DNA of 64,000 nt. Source: an uncultured Lachnospiraceae bacterium (GTDB taxonomy: Bacteria; Bacillota; Clostridia; Lachnospirales; Lachnospiraceae). The notes beneath the pieces were generated by a model. The model had not been told where the DNA came from, searched no databases, and saw only the letters and a program-made list of their open reading frames with translations. Shown one piece after another: positions 1 through 8,900 of this stretch. Within the stretch, counting starts at the first letter, position 1. Each line of letters begins with the position of its first letter. A program made the position numbers and the translations under genes. Location: the NCBI GenBank assembly GCA_947384285.1, contig CANDGI010000003.1, forward strand, positions 1-64,000, given 5' to 3'.

Positions 1-91
1 CGAATTTATTTTGCTGTATCCCATGTCATCTCAAGGCTCTTTCAAAAATGGTGTATTAGTGGTGTAGTAAGTGCCTTTCCTCGCCGTGAAA
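1..91. other. Window edge, no feature seen
   Basis: These 91 bases lie downstream of the chimeric recombinase gene on the minus strand. I see no open reading frame or clear terminator in them. The mobile island probably continues to the left of the window. Confidence 0.4.
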
Positions 92-1783
92 TCATTTGAT
101 TTTGCAGGCTTTTCCAGAACATTTCAAGATACTGCCGTGGCAGACTGCGCTTCCCTTATTCTTCCAGTTCCCGCAGGCATAATAAGCCAGTTTGTGTCTG
201 CTTCCGTCGGCCCTTTTGTTGATTACCCTTGAAATCACCATTCCTGCGCCGTATTCCGGGCATTTCAATATCCCGGTCAGCGGGTATTCCCCGTCATAAA
301 TACGGGATGGCTTCCCTGATTTCTGGCTGATTAAAAACTGCACCTGGTTCCATTGCTCCTCTGTTATGATGGCTTCATGGATTCCCTCAACAATAATCGG
401 GTCCGGGTTGATGTTATTGCGTCTTTTCTCATTCCAGTCCCTGCGTACATTAAAACGTACTTTCCCAATATAGACCGGATTGGTAAGCATGGTGCGAAGC
501 TGTGCTGCGGAGAATGCTTTTCCAAGTTTGGTCTGATACCCTTTTTTGTTCAGGTAGTTTGCAATGGCCTTACAGCCTTTGCCGGACGCATACATTCCGT
601 AAATGATTTTAATTATCTCCGCCTCTTTTTCATCGATTTCAAGGCGTGGTTTCTTCCTGGCTGAATCTTCTGTCCCTTCCACGGGAACCCAATGGCAGCC
701 CAAAGGAGCAATCCCTCCGCACCACTCTCCTGCTCTTGCTTTTGCTTTCATCCCCATCTTTACATTCTGTGCAATGGTATTTCGTTCAAGCTCCCCCGCC
801 AGTGCCATCATCTGGAACTGCATTTTCCCTGCCGGGGTATCGGATTCAAAAGGCTCTGAATAAGAGCGGTGGGATATCCCGTATCTGTCCAGCGTGTTTA
901 CAATCTTTATGGCGTCTTCCAGTTTCCGGCTTAAGCGGTTGATTTTCCATGACATTACGATATCAAACTTCTTTTCTGCGGCTTTTTCGGAAATGGTCTT
1001 CATGTTCAGGAACACGCAGCGCTCAAGAAAATCCGACCGGTCTGAAAGTAGATGGATTCCATTCATACAGGCGGTAGACCTTATGTTAATCTCACACAAT
1101 TCACTGTCTGAATACTTCTTTCTCTTAACCGCTGTCGCCCCGGTCGCTACCTGGCAGAAGATATTTGCCTGTGCTCTGGTGATGCTGTCCATGTTGTCCA
1201 GACATACGATATCCTGTGATTCCAGAAGCAGTAAAAAGTCTTCCTCATTTTCCGGCGTGACGGTTGCATTACTGCTGGATATGTCCAGACAGCGTTTATC
1301 CATTTCCATGGAAGTGGTCTTGGAAGAACCCTTCGAGCCTTTGCAAATGGCAATAGGCTGTTCAATCCCTGTTATCAGCCTGACTATCAATATGACGTTA
1401 TGGAGAATCCGGTCTGAGCAACTGGCAAAATGGCAATATTTTTTCATCAGCTTCAAAAAGGATTTCCCTTTTTGCGGCACGGGCTGTGGAAGCAGCGTTT
1501 TCCTCTTTATCAGCCTGACAGGAGGTTCCCTGCAGGTATTTATTCCCGATTCATCTGCACAAAGCACGGCAGCTTCTTCGTCTGCAAGATTATAATACAT
1601 GCAGCCCTCATACAGAGCAAAACGGTTATATACCGGATATTCCTTTCCCTGGGAAAATGCCTTTGCTATGAGCGTTTCAATCACCGTCTGAATCATATCA
1701 TTCCTGCCTCCACGCTTATACGTCTGAAAATACAGGTTCCTCAGCCGCATTTGGTATAATCCGGATTTAAGCGGATAATTCAC
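92..1783 (-). pseudogene. Chimeric ORF: SCC-type ATPase N-terminal part fused to truncated large serine recombinase
   Basis: The 563-codon frame joins two unrelated proteins. Residues 1 to about 262 look like a mobile-element ATPase/helicase: a Walker A-like GSKGSSKTT at 149-157 (Ser where Gly is usual), a Walker B-like DIVCLDNMDS at 191-200 and an NGIHLLSDRSDFLERC sensor-like stretch at 241-256. From about residue 264 it is the end of a resolvase catalytic domain (WKINRLSR at 279-286, AGELERNTIAQN at 329-340), then a Recombinase domain and a zinc ribbon. The N-terminal catalytic serine region of the recombinase is absent, and the first zinc CxxC reads CPEY (508-511), so one metal ligand is lost. 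The start is GTG and overlaps the stop of the upstream 68-codon ORF (GTGA), suggesting translational coupling. I infer an internal deletion between adjacent ATPase and recombinase genes of an SCC-like element, leaving a recombinase that cannot cut DNA. Confidence 0.75.
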
Positions 1784-1986
1784 GAAGCCACTTTTTTGAG
1801 GAACCTGGATAAAAAGTTCCCCTGCAATAAGACAATAAATCCGTCTTTTCCCAGCTCTTTAGAGCGGAGGATGCGGGAAATCCTCGCTATCACTTCCCCC
1901 GGTATCTTTTTCTTCCCCAGGTACCTGTTTATCTGCTTCAGCAGGTGCCACTGGCTCACTGTCCTGATTCGGATTGTCTTTTTCAT
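1780..1986 (-). CDS. Small basic protein of mobile element (unknown)
   Basis: This 68-residue basic ORF (starts MKKTIRIRTVSQWHLLKQ) lies between the DUF1643-like gene and the ATPase/recombinase chimera. Its TGA stop overlaps the GTG start of the next ORF, which is typical of translationally coupled genes. A nearly identical stretch exists in the second repeat copy (about 3899-4097), but there the sequence holding the ATG was deleted. I recognise no domain. The mix of basic residues and helical heptads would suit a small DNA-binding protein, but that is a guess. Its conservation in both copies supports it being a genuine element gene. Confidence 0.5.
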   Translation of the reverse strand: MKKTIRIRTVSQWHLLKQINRYLGKKKIPGEVIARISRILRSKELGKDGFIVLLQGNFLSRFLKKVAS

Positions 1987-2022
1987 CCTGTTTCTTCCCC
2001 CTTTTCTCCTTTTCCGGTTTCA

Positions 2023-2487
2023 TTATTTTACCCGGCAGCTTTTTCTCCCTGTCTTCTCCCTGTCTTCTCCCGATTTTTCTGGCAGCTTTCCATTCCCGTC
2101 TTCTTTCAGTGTATTCTTTTCATCAAACTCAAACGGGCGTAATTTCCATCTGTCAGGAAAATATCTTCCTGTCATCAGTGGATGTGTGGCTTTGAGCCTT
2201 TCATATTCGCCTTTGTCATCTGCAGTATCCACCACTTTATCTTTATCATGTTTCAGAAGTTTTAACGGGTGTTCTTTTTCTTCTTTCACAAATTTATTTG
2301 CCAGGAATGTATTGCCATATCCAAGCAGTACAGCGTCAAAACCACGCTGTAACACTTCCTCAAGGTATTTCCGGTTCTCCGTGTTGTTCGCCACTTCCAA
2401 GGGCTTTAAACGCTTTGAAAAAAGGTCTGCATAAAGGCTGCAGACTGTCATTGTGGCATATCCCATGGGGTTAAATACAACTCTCAT
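2023..2487 (-). CDS. DUF1643-like protein
   Basis: The predicted 154-residue product begins MRVVFNPMGYATMTVCSLYA and contains DAVLLGYGNTF and later HPLMTGRYFPDRWKLRPFEF. This NP...VCSLYA...HPL...PF pattern resembles DUF1643 proteins, which have no settled biochemical role but are recurrent passengers of staphylococcal SCC elements near ccr genes. The ATG at 2487 is preferred over the longer TTG-started frame (to 2565), because the extra residues come from reading the att-like sequence. The last 40 residues are charged and low-complexity (Lys/Glu/Asp-rich) and do not look like the family, so the 3' end may be altered. A partial copy without its middle survives at 4098-4277. Confidence 0.6.
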   Translation of the reverse strand: MRVVFNPMGYATMTVCSLYADLFSKRLKPLEVANNTENRKYLEEVLQRGFDAVLLGYGNTFLANKFVKEEKEHPLKLLKHDKDKVVDTADDKGEYERLKATHPLMTGRYFPDRWKLRPFEFDEKNTLKEDGNGKLPEKSGEDREKTGRKSCRVK

Positions 2488-2525
2488 TCCCTTTATTCCA
2501 CCTGGATTTCTGTTCCCTTTCGCCT

Positions 2526-2543
2526 TTACTTGTGGTACGGTGC
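2526..2543 (-). other. att-like site, distal copy
   Basis: These 18 bases are identical to 4260-4277, the last codons and stop of rlmH. Read on the minus strand they would encode Ala-Pro-Tyr-His-Lys-stop, but no rlmH body is attached here. SCC elements integrate at this same codon position of rlmH in staphylococci. The site therefore marks the far boundary of the proximal cassette (2544-4259). Confidence 0.7.
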
Positions 2544-2637
2544 TCCATAACATGCCTAAATGCAAAAAAATCTCATAGTATTATTCAAAAACAGGCAGAA
2601 CAATGATATGTCCTGCCCATAAAATCATATATACAAA

Positions 2638-3477
2638 TTATTCTGCTTCTTCCATATATGCCCTTGCCTGTTCTTCTGTTAAATCAAATTTTTTCTGCAG
2701 TCTTATTATAATTTCTTCATCTAAAAGACGCAAATCTCTGTAAGCAGAAATTGCTCCAAAAACCTTACCGATTTCTTTTCCTATTTTCCTATTTTCCCTG
2801 TCACGCATTAACAACGTCATATACTCATGCCTCCATTCCCGATTCTTCTTCGCCTTTTCCACTGCATGTTTCAGTTTCTTCACAAATGTATCTTCTGATG
2901 GTCTTCCTGCCACATAATCCAGAAACACTTTTAATTCCTTGCTCACAATTCCATTTTTTCCATCTGCATTCAGGAAAACTTTCTTTGCCCCATCATTTAA
3001 TATAACCTCTGACTCTTCTTTACAGACATTCTCAAAGGTATACATATAACGGTTTTTCCCGAATAAGTTTGACAGGCAGATAAAGATAATATAACTATTA
3101 TTTAATGTATCGTAATCCTGCCCTTTATCGATTAACTGCAAATCTATCATGCTTTGGTAGTATCTGCTTCTCTTTGGTAAATATTTCGAGGTAACAGCCT
3201 GCATTTCTATGTTATATACAGTGCCTTTCCCATCATTTACATATACATCCAAACGGACACCCTTTGCATCAAAATCCTCTTTTATTGTCTTTTGCAGTTC
3301 AGGATATTCCACATGGTCAATATCCAAATCCGGCAGAATCCTCTGCAGTAATTCTTTACACAGTTGCGGATTCTGCATGACTTTCCCAAACAGGAAATCA
3401 TTGGATATGCCTAATTCTTCCCAGCTTCTTTGTCTGTCTTCCATACTTTCCATCTGCTCTTTTTCATTGCCATTCAT
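2638..3477 (-). CDS. Rpn-family PD-(D/E)XK nuclease / transposase-like protein
   Basis: The 279-residue product shows the Rpn/transposase_31-type layout: an N-terminal SNDFLFGKVM (25-34), the nuclease core RLDVYV (Asp77) followed by NIEMQ (Glu91, Gln93), RSRYYQSMID (103-112) and a C-terminal helical tail ending in LTEEQARAYMEEAE. Rpn proteins are Mg-dependent DNA nucleases linked to RecA-independent recombination and, in some cases, phage defence. The gene lies alone between the two att-like sites, so it is cargo of the proximal cassette. Active-site residues look intact. The Shine-Dalgarno sequence is weak. It is more A/T-rich than the flanking housekeeping genes. Confidence 0.85.
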   Translation of the reverse strand: MNGNEKEQMESMEDRQRSWEELGISNDFLFGKVMQNPQLCKELLQRILPDLDIDHVEYPELQKTIKEDFDAKGVRLDVYVNDGKGTVYNIEMQAVTSKYLPKRSRYYQSMIDLQLIDKGQDYDTLNNSYIIFICLSNLFGKNRYMYTFENVCKEESEVILNDGAKKVFLNADGKNGIVSKELKVFLDYVAGRPSEDTFVKKLKHAVEKAKKNREWRHEYMTLLMRDRENRKIGKEIGKVFGAISAYRDLRLLDEEIIIRLQKKFDLTEEQARAYMEEAE

Positions 3478-3671
3478 GTTATTTTAACCTGCTTTCTGTC
3501 ACTTCCTATGCCGGGAAACTGTATCTTCCATAAAGCTGCTTTCCTTTATGATTCTATTATACACAGTCCTAAGCTAAATTACAATCATCTATGCCTTTGC
3601 TTTTATGGTTTTTATTCTTTAAAATAACCAGCTTATTGGGGAAGCACTCTACACGCATACTGCACCCCACT
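3478..3671. other. Intergenic, cassette interior
   Basis: This A/T-rich 194-bp gap lies upstream of the Rpn-family gene. It should hold that gene's promoter, but I could not single out a convincing -35/-10 pair. No other structure was recognised. Confidence 0.3.
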
Positions 3672-3695
3672 TCAAATCCCCACTTCTTTACCCAG

Positions 3696-4277
3696 TTCGT
3701 CTGCAAGATGATAATACATGCAGCCCTCATACAGAGCAAAACGGTTATATACCGGATATTCCTTTCCCTGGGAAAATGCCTTTGCTATGAGCGTTTCAAT
3801 CACCGTCTGAATCATATCATTCCTGCCTCCACGCTTATACGTCTGAAAATACAGGTTCCTCAGCCGCATTTGGTATAATCCGGATTTAAGCGGATAATTC
3901 ACGAAGCCACTTTTTTGAGGAACCTGGATAAAAAGTTCCCCTGCAATAAGACAATAAATCCGTCTTTTCCCAGCTCTTTAGAGCGGAGGATGCGGGAAAT
4001 CCTCGCTATCACTTCCCCCGGTATCTTTTTCTTCCCCAGGTACCTGTTTATCTGCTTCGGCAGGTGCCACTGGCTCACTGTCCTGATTCGGATTGTCGGT
4101 ATTTACGGTTCTCCGTGTTGTTCGCCACTTCCGAGGGCTTTAAACGCTTTGAAAAAAGGTCTGCATAAAGGCTGCAGACTGTCATTGCGGCATATCCCAT
4201 GGAGTTAAATACAGCTCTCATTCCCTTTATTCCACCTGGACTTCTGTTCCCTTTCGCCTTTACTTGTGGTACGGTGC
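3696..4277. repeat. Direct repeat, copy 2 (internally deleted)
   Basis: Positions 3696-4097 match 1577-1978 and 4098-4277 match 2364-2543. The junction between the two blocks at 4097/4098 marks the internal deletion. The right edge is the rlmH-overlapping att-like sequence. Confidence 0.9.
4260..4277 (-). other. att-like site at the 3' end of rlmH
   Basis: The stop codon and final five sense codons of rlmH (Ala-Pro-Tyr-His-Lys) form the proximal copy of the 18-bp repeat shared with 2526-2543. Because the repeat lies inside the coding end, integration would restore an intact RlmH C terminus, as for SCC integration in Staphylococcus. Confidence 0.75.
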
Positions 4278-4739
4278 CTTCGACATAATCCGGCAGCTCC
4301 GGTAAATCTGCTCCAGCAAAATCACCCGCATCAGCTGATGGGGAAATGTCATTTTTGAAAAGCTTAGGGCAAAATCCGCCCGCCTTGCCACGGATTCTGA
4401 AAGCCCCAGGGATCCGCCAATCACAAAAATAATGTGGCTGGCGCCGGAAACAGCCAGATACTCCAGTTTTTCAGAAAGCTCCAGGGAATCCAGCATTTTC
4501 CCCTCTATGGCCAGCACGCAAATCCAGGCATCCTCCCGGAAATATTTCAAAAGCCGGCTTCCTTCTTTTTCTTTTATCTGAAGCTCTTGGGCATGGCTGG
4601 CATGATCCGGCGTTTTTTCATCTGCCACTTCAATGATTTCCAATTTACAGTACCGGCTCAGGCGTTTTTCAAATTCTTCAATGGCCTGGCGGTAAAACTT
4701 TTCTTTTACTTTTCCTACCGCTAATATTGTAATTTTCAT
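4260..4739 (-). CDS. rlmH: 23S rRNA (pseudouridine1915-N3)-methyltransferase RlmH
   Basis: RlmH is a SPOUT-class methyltransferase that methylates pseudouridine 1915 in helix 69 of 23S rRNA, using S-adenosylmethionine. The 159-residue length equals that of typical RlmH. MKITILAVGKVKEKF is at the N terminus, the knot/SAM segment HIIFVIGGSLGLSESV is present, and the C terminus SKAPYHK matches the family. The ATG at 4739 is chosen because GGAGG lies just upstream; the ATG at 4751 has no such site. The gene is divergent from xpt. Its 3' end doubles as an attachment site, so its last residues may derive from an inserted element. Confidence 0.96.
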   Translation of the reverse strand: MKITILAVGKVKEKFYRQAIEEFEKRLSRYCKLEIIEVADEKTPDHASHAQELQIKEKEGSRLLKYFREDAWICVLAIEGKMLDSLELSEKLEYLAVSGASHIIFVIGGSLGLSESVARRADFALSFSKMTFPHQLMRVILLEQIYRSCRIMSKAPYHK

Positions 4740-4756
4740 CTTCTCCTCCATACATG

Positions 4757-4785
4757 TTGTAATATGAATTTATTTCATTTATAAT
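4757..4785 (+). promoter_or_regulatory. SigA-type promoter of xpt
   Basis: TTGTAA (4757-4762) is separated by exactly 17 bp from TATAAT (4780-4785), 64 bp before the xpt start. No purine riboswitch is present in the short leader. Confidence 0.65.
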
Positions 4786-4848
4786 AATAGCATTGAAACA
4801 AACATGATTCAACAAAATCAAAATCCTACAGGCAGAGGTGAATCCATT

Positions 4849-5421
4849 ATGAAATTATTAGAAGAAAAAATCAAACAGGACGGTGTTGCCGTAAATAAGC
4901 ATATCTTAAAAGTGGACAGCTTTATCAACCATCAGGTAGACCCTGGACTGATGCAGGAGATGGGCCAAGAGATTGCGGGACATTTCAGAGAAAAGGGAAT
5001 TACAAAAGTTGCCACCATCGAAAGCTCCGGCATTTCTCCGGCGCTGATGACAGCCCTTGCGCTGAATGTCCCCATGGTAATCTTAAAAAAACAGCCTTCA
5101 AAAATATTAAACCAGGACTTGTACCAGACAGTAGTTACTTCTTTTACGAAGGAGACAAACTATGAGCTGACCCTTTCCAAAAAATATATCACAGCAGACG
5201 ACCATGTTCTTCTGGTGGATGATTTTCTTGCCAACGGCGAAGCTGCCACTGCTGCCATCCGCCTGATACGCATGTCCCATGCAACCATTGCCGGCCTTGG
5301 AGTGCTGATTGAAAAATCCTTCCAGCCTGGACATGAAAAGCTGGCAGCCCAGGGGATTGAGGTTTATGCACTGGCGCGGATTGCGAAAATGGGGGAGAAC
5401 TATATTGAATTTCAAGAGTAA
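4849..5421 (+). CDS. xpt: Xanthine phosphoribosyltransferase
   Basis: Xpt converts xanthine and PRPP to XMP in purine salvage, in the cytoplasm. The 190-residue product starts [20 protein letters not shown] and has the family's [11 protein letters not shown] segment and the PRPP-binding loop [17 protein letters not shown]. The length fits family members of about 190 residues. The ATG at 4849 is preferred over an upstream in-frame ATG at 4804 because AGAGGTG lies 10 bases before it and the family starts here. It is a single-gene unit with its own promoter and a strong terminator. The leader is too short for the purine riboswitch often found before xpt. Confidence 0.95.
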   Translation: MKLLEEKIKQDGVAVNKHILKVDSFINHQVDPGLMQEMGQEIAGHFREKGITKVATIESSGISPALMTALALNVPMVILKKQPSKILNQDLYQTVVTSFTKETNYELTLSKKYITADDHVLLVDDFLANGEAATAAIRLIRMSHATIAGLGVLIEKSFQPGHEKLAAQGIEVYALARIAKMGENYIEFQE

Positions 5422-5512
5422 GTGGCTAGAGTAGACTTTTCATATTTGGATACGGACGGAAAGACAGGATGGGTATCGAAATGTAAATTTTCTCTCTAGG
5501 ATTTGGATAAAA

Positions 5513-5552
5513 ATGCAGGAGTGCCCTTGCAATAAATTGGGTGCTCCTGCAT
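5513..5552. terminator. Bidirectional Rho-independent terminator
   Basis: A 14-bp stem (two G-U pairs) with a 12-base loop is followed by TTTATTT on the plus strand and preceded by ATAAAA, which gives a U-rich tail on the minus strand. It sits between the convergent xpt and SCP2 genes and can end both transcripts. Confidence 0.85.
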
Positions 5553-5602
5553 TTTATTTGTATCGGAATATGGATTGTTCTGGGATATTCCTTTAGAATA
5601 TT

Positions 5603-5935
5603 TTATTTCTTTTTCCCAGCAATCAGGCTTTTCAGCTTTAAGGCTTTCTCGATGTTTCCGTCTACCTTTAGTTTCTGCAAGGTTACGGCAAGGATTGGGT
5701 CTAATTTTCCTTTGGCGATTTTCATTAAGTTTTCTGCGGAGCAGGTGAACATTGCGTCCCTGTCATGGTAGTCATATGGTTCTACGTAAAGCTTTCCTTC
5801 TTTTACCTCTACGTAGAAAACGCCTTCTGCTTCCCCGGTAATGTTAAACTGATAGGCCAGGTGTTCTGTGATGCTGCTTACATCCGTATCTTGAAATGCT
5901 TCCTTTACGTTAGAAAAAAATTCTTCAAATGTCAT
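5603..5935 (-). CDS. SCP2 sterol-binding domain protein
   Basis: The 110-residue protein is a single SCP2-like domain: an amphipathic start MTFEEFFSNVKEAFQ, the strands GVFYVEVKEGKLYVEPY and DAMFTCSAENLMKIAKGKLDPILAVTLQKLKVDGNIEKAL, and a basic C terminus. SCP2 domains form a hydrophobic tunnel that binds lipids or acyl chains; the bacterial ligand is generally unknown. The ATG is preceded by AAGGAGG. It starts 12 bp after polC stops, so it is probably the last gene of the polC operon and ends at the shared terminator. Confidence 0.85.
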   Translation of the reverse strand: MTFEEFFSNVKEAFQDTDVSSITEHLAYQFNITGEAEGVFYVEVKEGKLYVEPYDYHDRDAMFTCSAENLMKIAKGKLDPILAVTLQKLKVDGNIEKALKLKSLIAGKKK

Positions 5936-5947
5936 AGTGTTTCCTCC

Positions 5948-8900
5948 TTATAATAATTGGTCAAATAGTGATAACTGGTTGGATTCTGGCAGATTTCCGA
6001 GAATCCCTAAATCCCCCATCAAATCAATGACTGATTTGGACACCTTGGTTCGCTGGCGGAAATCATCTTTTGACAGGAACGGTCCGTCTTTTGCTGCTTC
6101 CACCACTGCCTCAGCCGCTTTATCTCCTAGTCCTTCAATACTGTCCAGTGCCGGCATCAGCTTGCCGTCCACAATCTGGAACGCATGAGCCTGAGCGTCA
6201 AAAAGGTTCAGCGGAACAAATTCAAATCCTCTTGCATACATTTCCTGCACAATCTTCATGTCCTTTACCGTATCCTGCTCTTTTTTCGTCAGGGTGTCTT
6301 TCCTGCGCTCGTAGTCTGCCATGAAATATTCCAGCTTTTCCTTGCCCTGGCACATCAGTTCATAGCTGAAGGATGTGGCGCGGATGCTGAAAAAAGCCGC
6401 ATAATAGGCCAAGGGGTAAAAAATCTTGCAGTAGGCAATCCGCCATGCCATCATAACGTAAGCTGCCGCATGGGCTTTCGGGAACATATATTTGATTTTT
6501 TTGCAGGACCAAATATACCAGTCCGGCACATTGTGCTCTGCCATCACTTCCTCCCACTCAGGCTTTAAGCCTTTTCCCTTTCGAACGCTCTCCATAATCG
6601 TAAAACTTAACTCGCTTTCTATGCCCATTCCAATCAGGTAAGTCATGATATCGTCACGGGTGCAGATTGCTGTGGAGATGGTGGCCTTTCCCTCCTGAAT
6701 CAGGGTCTGGGCATTTCCAAGCCACACGTCCGTCCCGTGGGATAAGCCGGAAATGCGCACCAAATCAGAAAAGGACTGGGGATTGGTGTCAATCAGCATT
6801 TGGATGACAAATTCTGTTCCGAATTCCGGGATGCCAAGGGAGCCCAGCTTGCAGCCCCCGATATCCTCCGGCAGTATCCCAAGAGCCTTGGTGCTCTGGA
6901 ATAAGGACATCACCTCTTTGTCATCCAGAGGAATCTTTTTGGCGTCAATCCCTGTCAAATCCTCCAGCATACGGATCATGGTGGGATCGTCGTGCCCGAG
7001 TATGTCAAGCTTTAACAGGTTGTGGTCAATGGAATGATAGTCAAAATGGGTGGTCACAATGTCCGTGGACATATCATTTGCCGGATGCTGAATGGGCGTG
7101 AAGGAATGGATTTCCTCTCCCAGGGGAAGCACAATGATTCCCCCTGGATGCTGCCCGGTGGTACGGCGGACTCCCACGCATCCCTGGACAATCCGGTCAA
7201 TTTCACAATTCCGTTTCCGCACGCCCCGCTCCTCGTAATAATTGCGGATATAGCCGAAGGCCGTTTTATCTGCCAGCGTGCCGATGGTTCCGGCACGGTA
7301 GGTCTGCCCGTACCCGAAAATCACTTCACAGTAGGCATGGGCTTTGCTCTGGTATTCCCCGGAAAAATTCAAATCGATATCCGGCTCTTTATTTCCCTTA
7401 AATCCCAAAAATGTCTCAAAGGGAATGTCAAACCCTTCTTTTTTCAGGGGTTCCCCACAGTTTGGGCAGATTTTATCCGGCATATCGCACCCGGCGCGTC
7501 CGGCATCTGCATAGGATTTCACTTCCTCTGAGTCAAAGTCGCAATAGTGGCATTTCTTACAGTAATAGTGGGGAGCCAGAGGATTTACCTCGGTAATCCC
7601 CGCCATGGTAGCTACAAAGGAAGACCCTACCGATCCTCGTGAGCCTACCAGATAGCCGTCCTCATTGGATTTCCATACCAGCTTTTGGGCAATAATATAC
7701 ATCACCGCATACCCGTTGCTTATGATGGAATTCAGCTCCCGTTCCAGCCGCTCTTTTACAATGGGCGGAAGCTTATCCCCATAAATCTCATGGGCTTTGT
7801 GGTAGCAGATATCCCGGAGCATCTGGTCAGAATTTTCAATGACAGGAGGGCACTTGTCCGGGCGTACCGGGGAAATCTTTTCACACATATCTGCGATTTT
7901 CCCTGGATTGGTAATCACCACTTCCTCCGCTTTCTCACTGCCCAGGTATTGGAACTCTTCCAGCATTTCCTCCGTGGTGCGAAGGAAAAGAGGCGCCTGG
8001 TTGTCCGCATCCTTAAATCCTTTCCCTGCCATAATAATCCGGCGGTATACCTCATCCTCCGGATCCAGGAAATGCACGTCGCAGGTGGCTACCACTGGTT
8101 TATGGAATTCCTCTCCCAGCCTTACAATCTTTCGGTTTATTTCCATTAACTCTTCCCTGGAGGAAAGGGCAGGGTCATCCCCCCGCAGCATAAATTCATT
8201 ATTTCCAATGGGCTGGATTTCCAGATAATCATAAAAATGCACCAGCCTTGCAATTTCCTCTTCCGGGCTTCCGCGGAAAACTGCCTGGTACAATTCTCCT
8301 GCTTCACAGGCGGAACCAATGAGAAGCCCCTCCCGGTGCTTTAAGAATTCACTTTTGGGGATTCTGGGCTGCCTGTGGAAATAAACCAGATGGGATTGGG
8401 ATACCAGCCGGTAGAGATTGATTCTTCCCGTATCATTGGTGGCAAGGATGATGGCATGATGGCTGGGCAGCTTCTTAATGGTCTCTATGGAGGTATTGCA
8501 AAGGTCATTCACTTCCTCCAGGTTGGAAATCCCTCGTTCCTTCAGCATCTCGATGAACTTTACAAATATTTCCGCGGTACAGGCGGCATCGTCCACGGCC
8601 CGGTGATGGTTTTCCAGGGAAATCTTTAAGGTCTTTGCCACCGTATCCAGCTTAAAGCGGTTCAGCTGGGGCAGCAAAACCCGTGCCAGAGCCACCGTAT
8701 CTATCACCGTATATTCACAGGGAAATCCCTGCTGCTCGCAGTTTTTGCTGATAAAGCTCATGTCAAACCCTGCATTGTGGGCTACCATAATAGCACCTTC
8801 ACAAAATTTTAAAAACTCAGGCAGCGCCTCTTCAATGGTTGGCGCATCCAATACCATATCGTCCCGGATGCCGGTCAGCTCCTCAATCTTAAAAGGAATG

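Larger units (their letters stand above)
1577..2543. repeat. Direct repeat, copy 1 (complete) of a segment duplicated at 3696-4277
   Basis: Positions 1577-1978 match 3696-4097 at constant offset 2119 with few mismatches, and 2364-2543 match 4098-4277 at offset 1734. Copy 1 therefore holds about 385 bp (1979-2363) that copy 2 has lost. The repeat ends at the att-like sequence at 2526-2543. It carries the start of the ATPase chimera, the 68-codon ORF and the DUF1643-like gene. This looks like two tandem insertions of related elements, or a recombination product of one. Confidence 0.9.
3672..4277 (-). pseudogene. Decayed second copy of the ATPase/small ORF/DUF1643 segment
   Basis: This is copy 2 of the direct repeat. 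It keeps the first roughly 69 codons of the ATPase (same GTG start at 3902) and then runs into unrelated sequence ending LGKEVGI-stop. It keeps the body of the 68-codon ORF without its start and the first part of the DUF1643-like gene, joined across a deletion equal to copy 1 positions 1979-2363. No product is expected to work. It lies directly against rlmH, with the att-like sequence at its right edge. Confidence 0.85.

Noticed and set aside
2488-2565. TTG-started longer DUF1643-like frame
   Set aside because: The extra 26 residues come from the att-like sequence in a different frame from rlmH and have no family similarity.
4786-4848. Purine riboswitch before xpt
   Set aside because: The leader after the promoter is only about 60 bases and has none of the conserved loop sequences.
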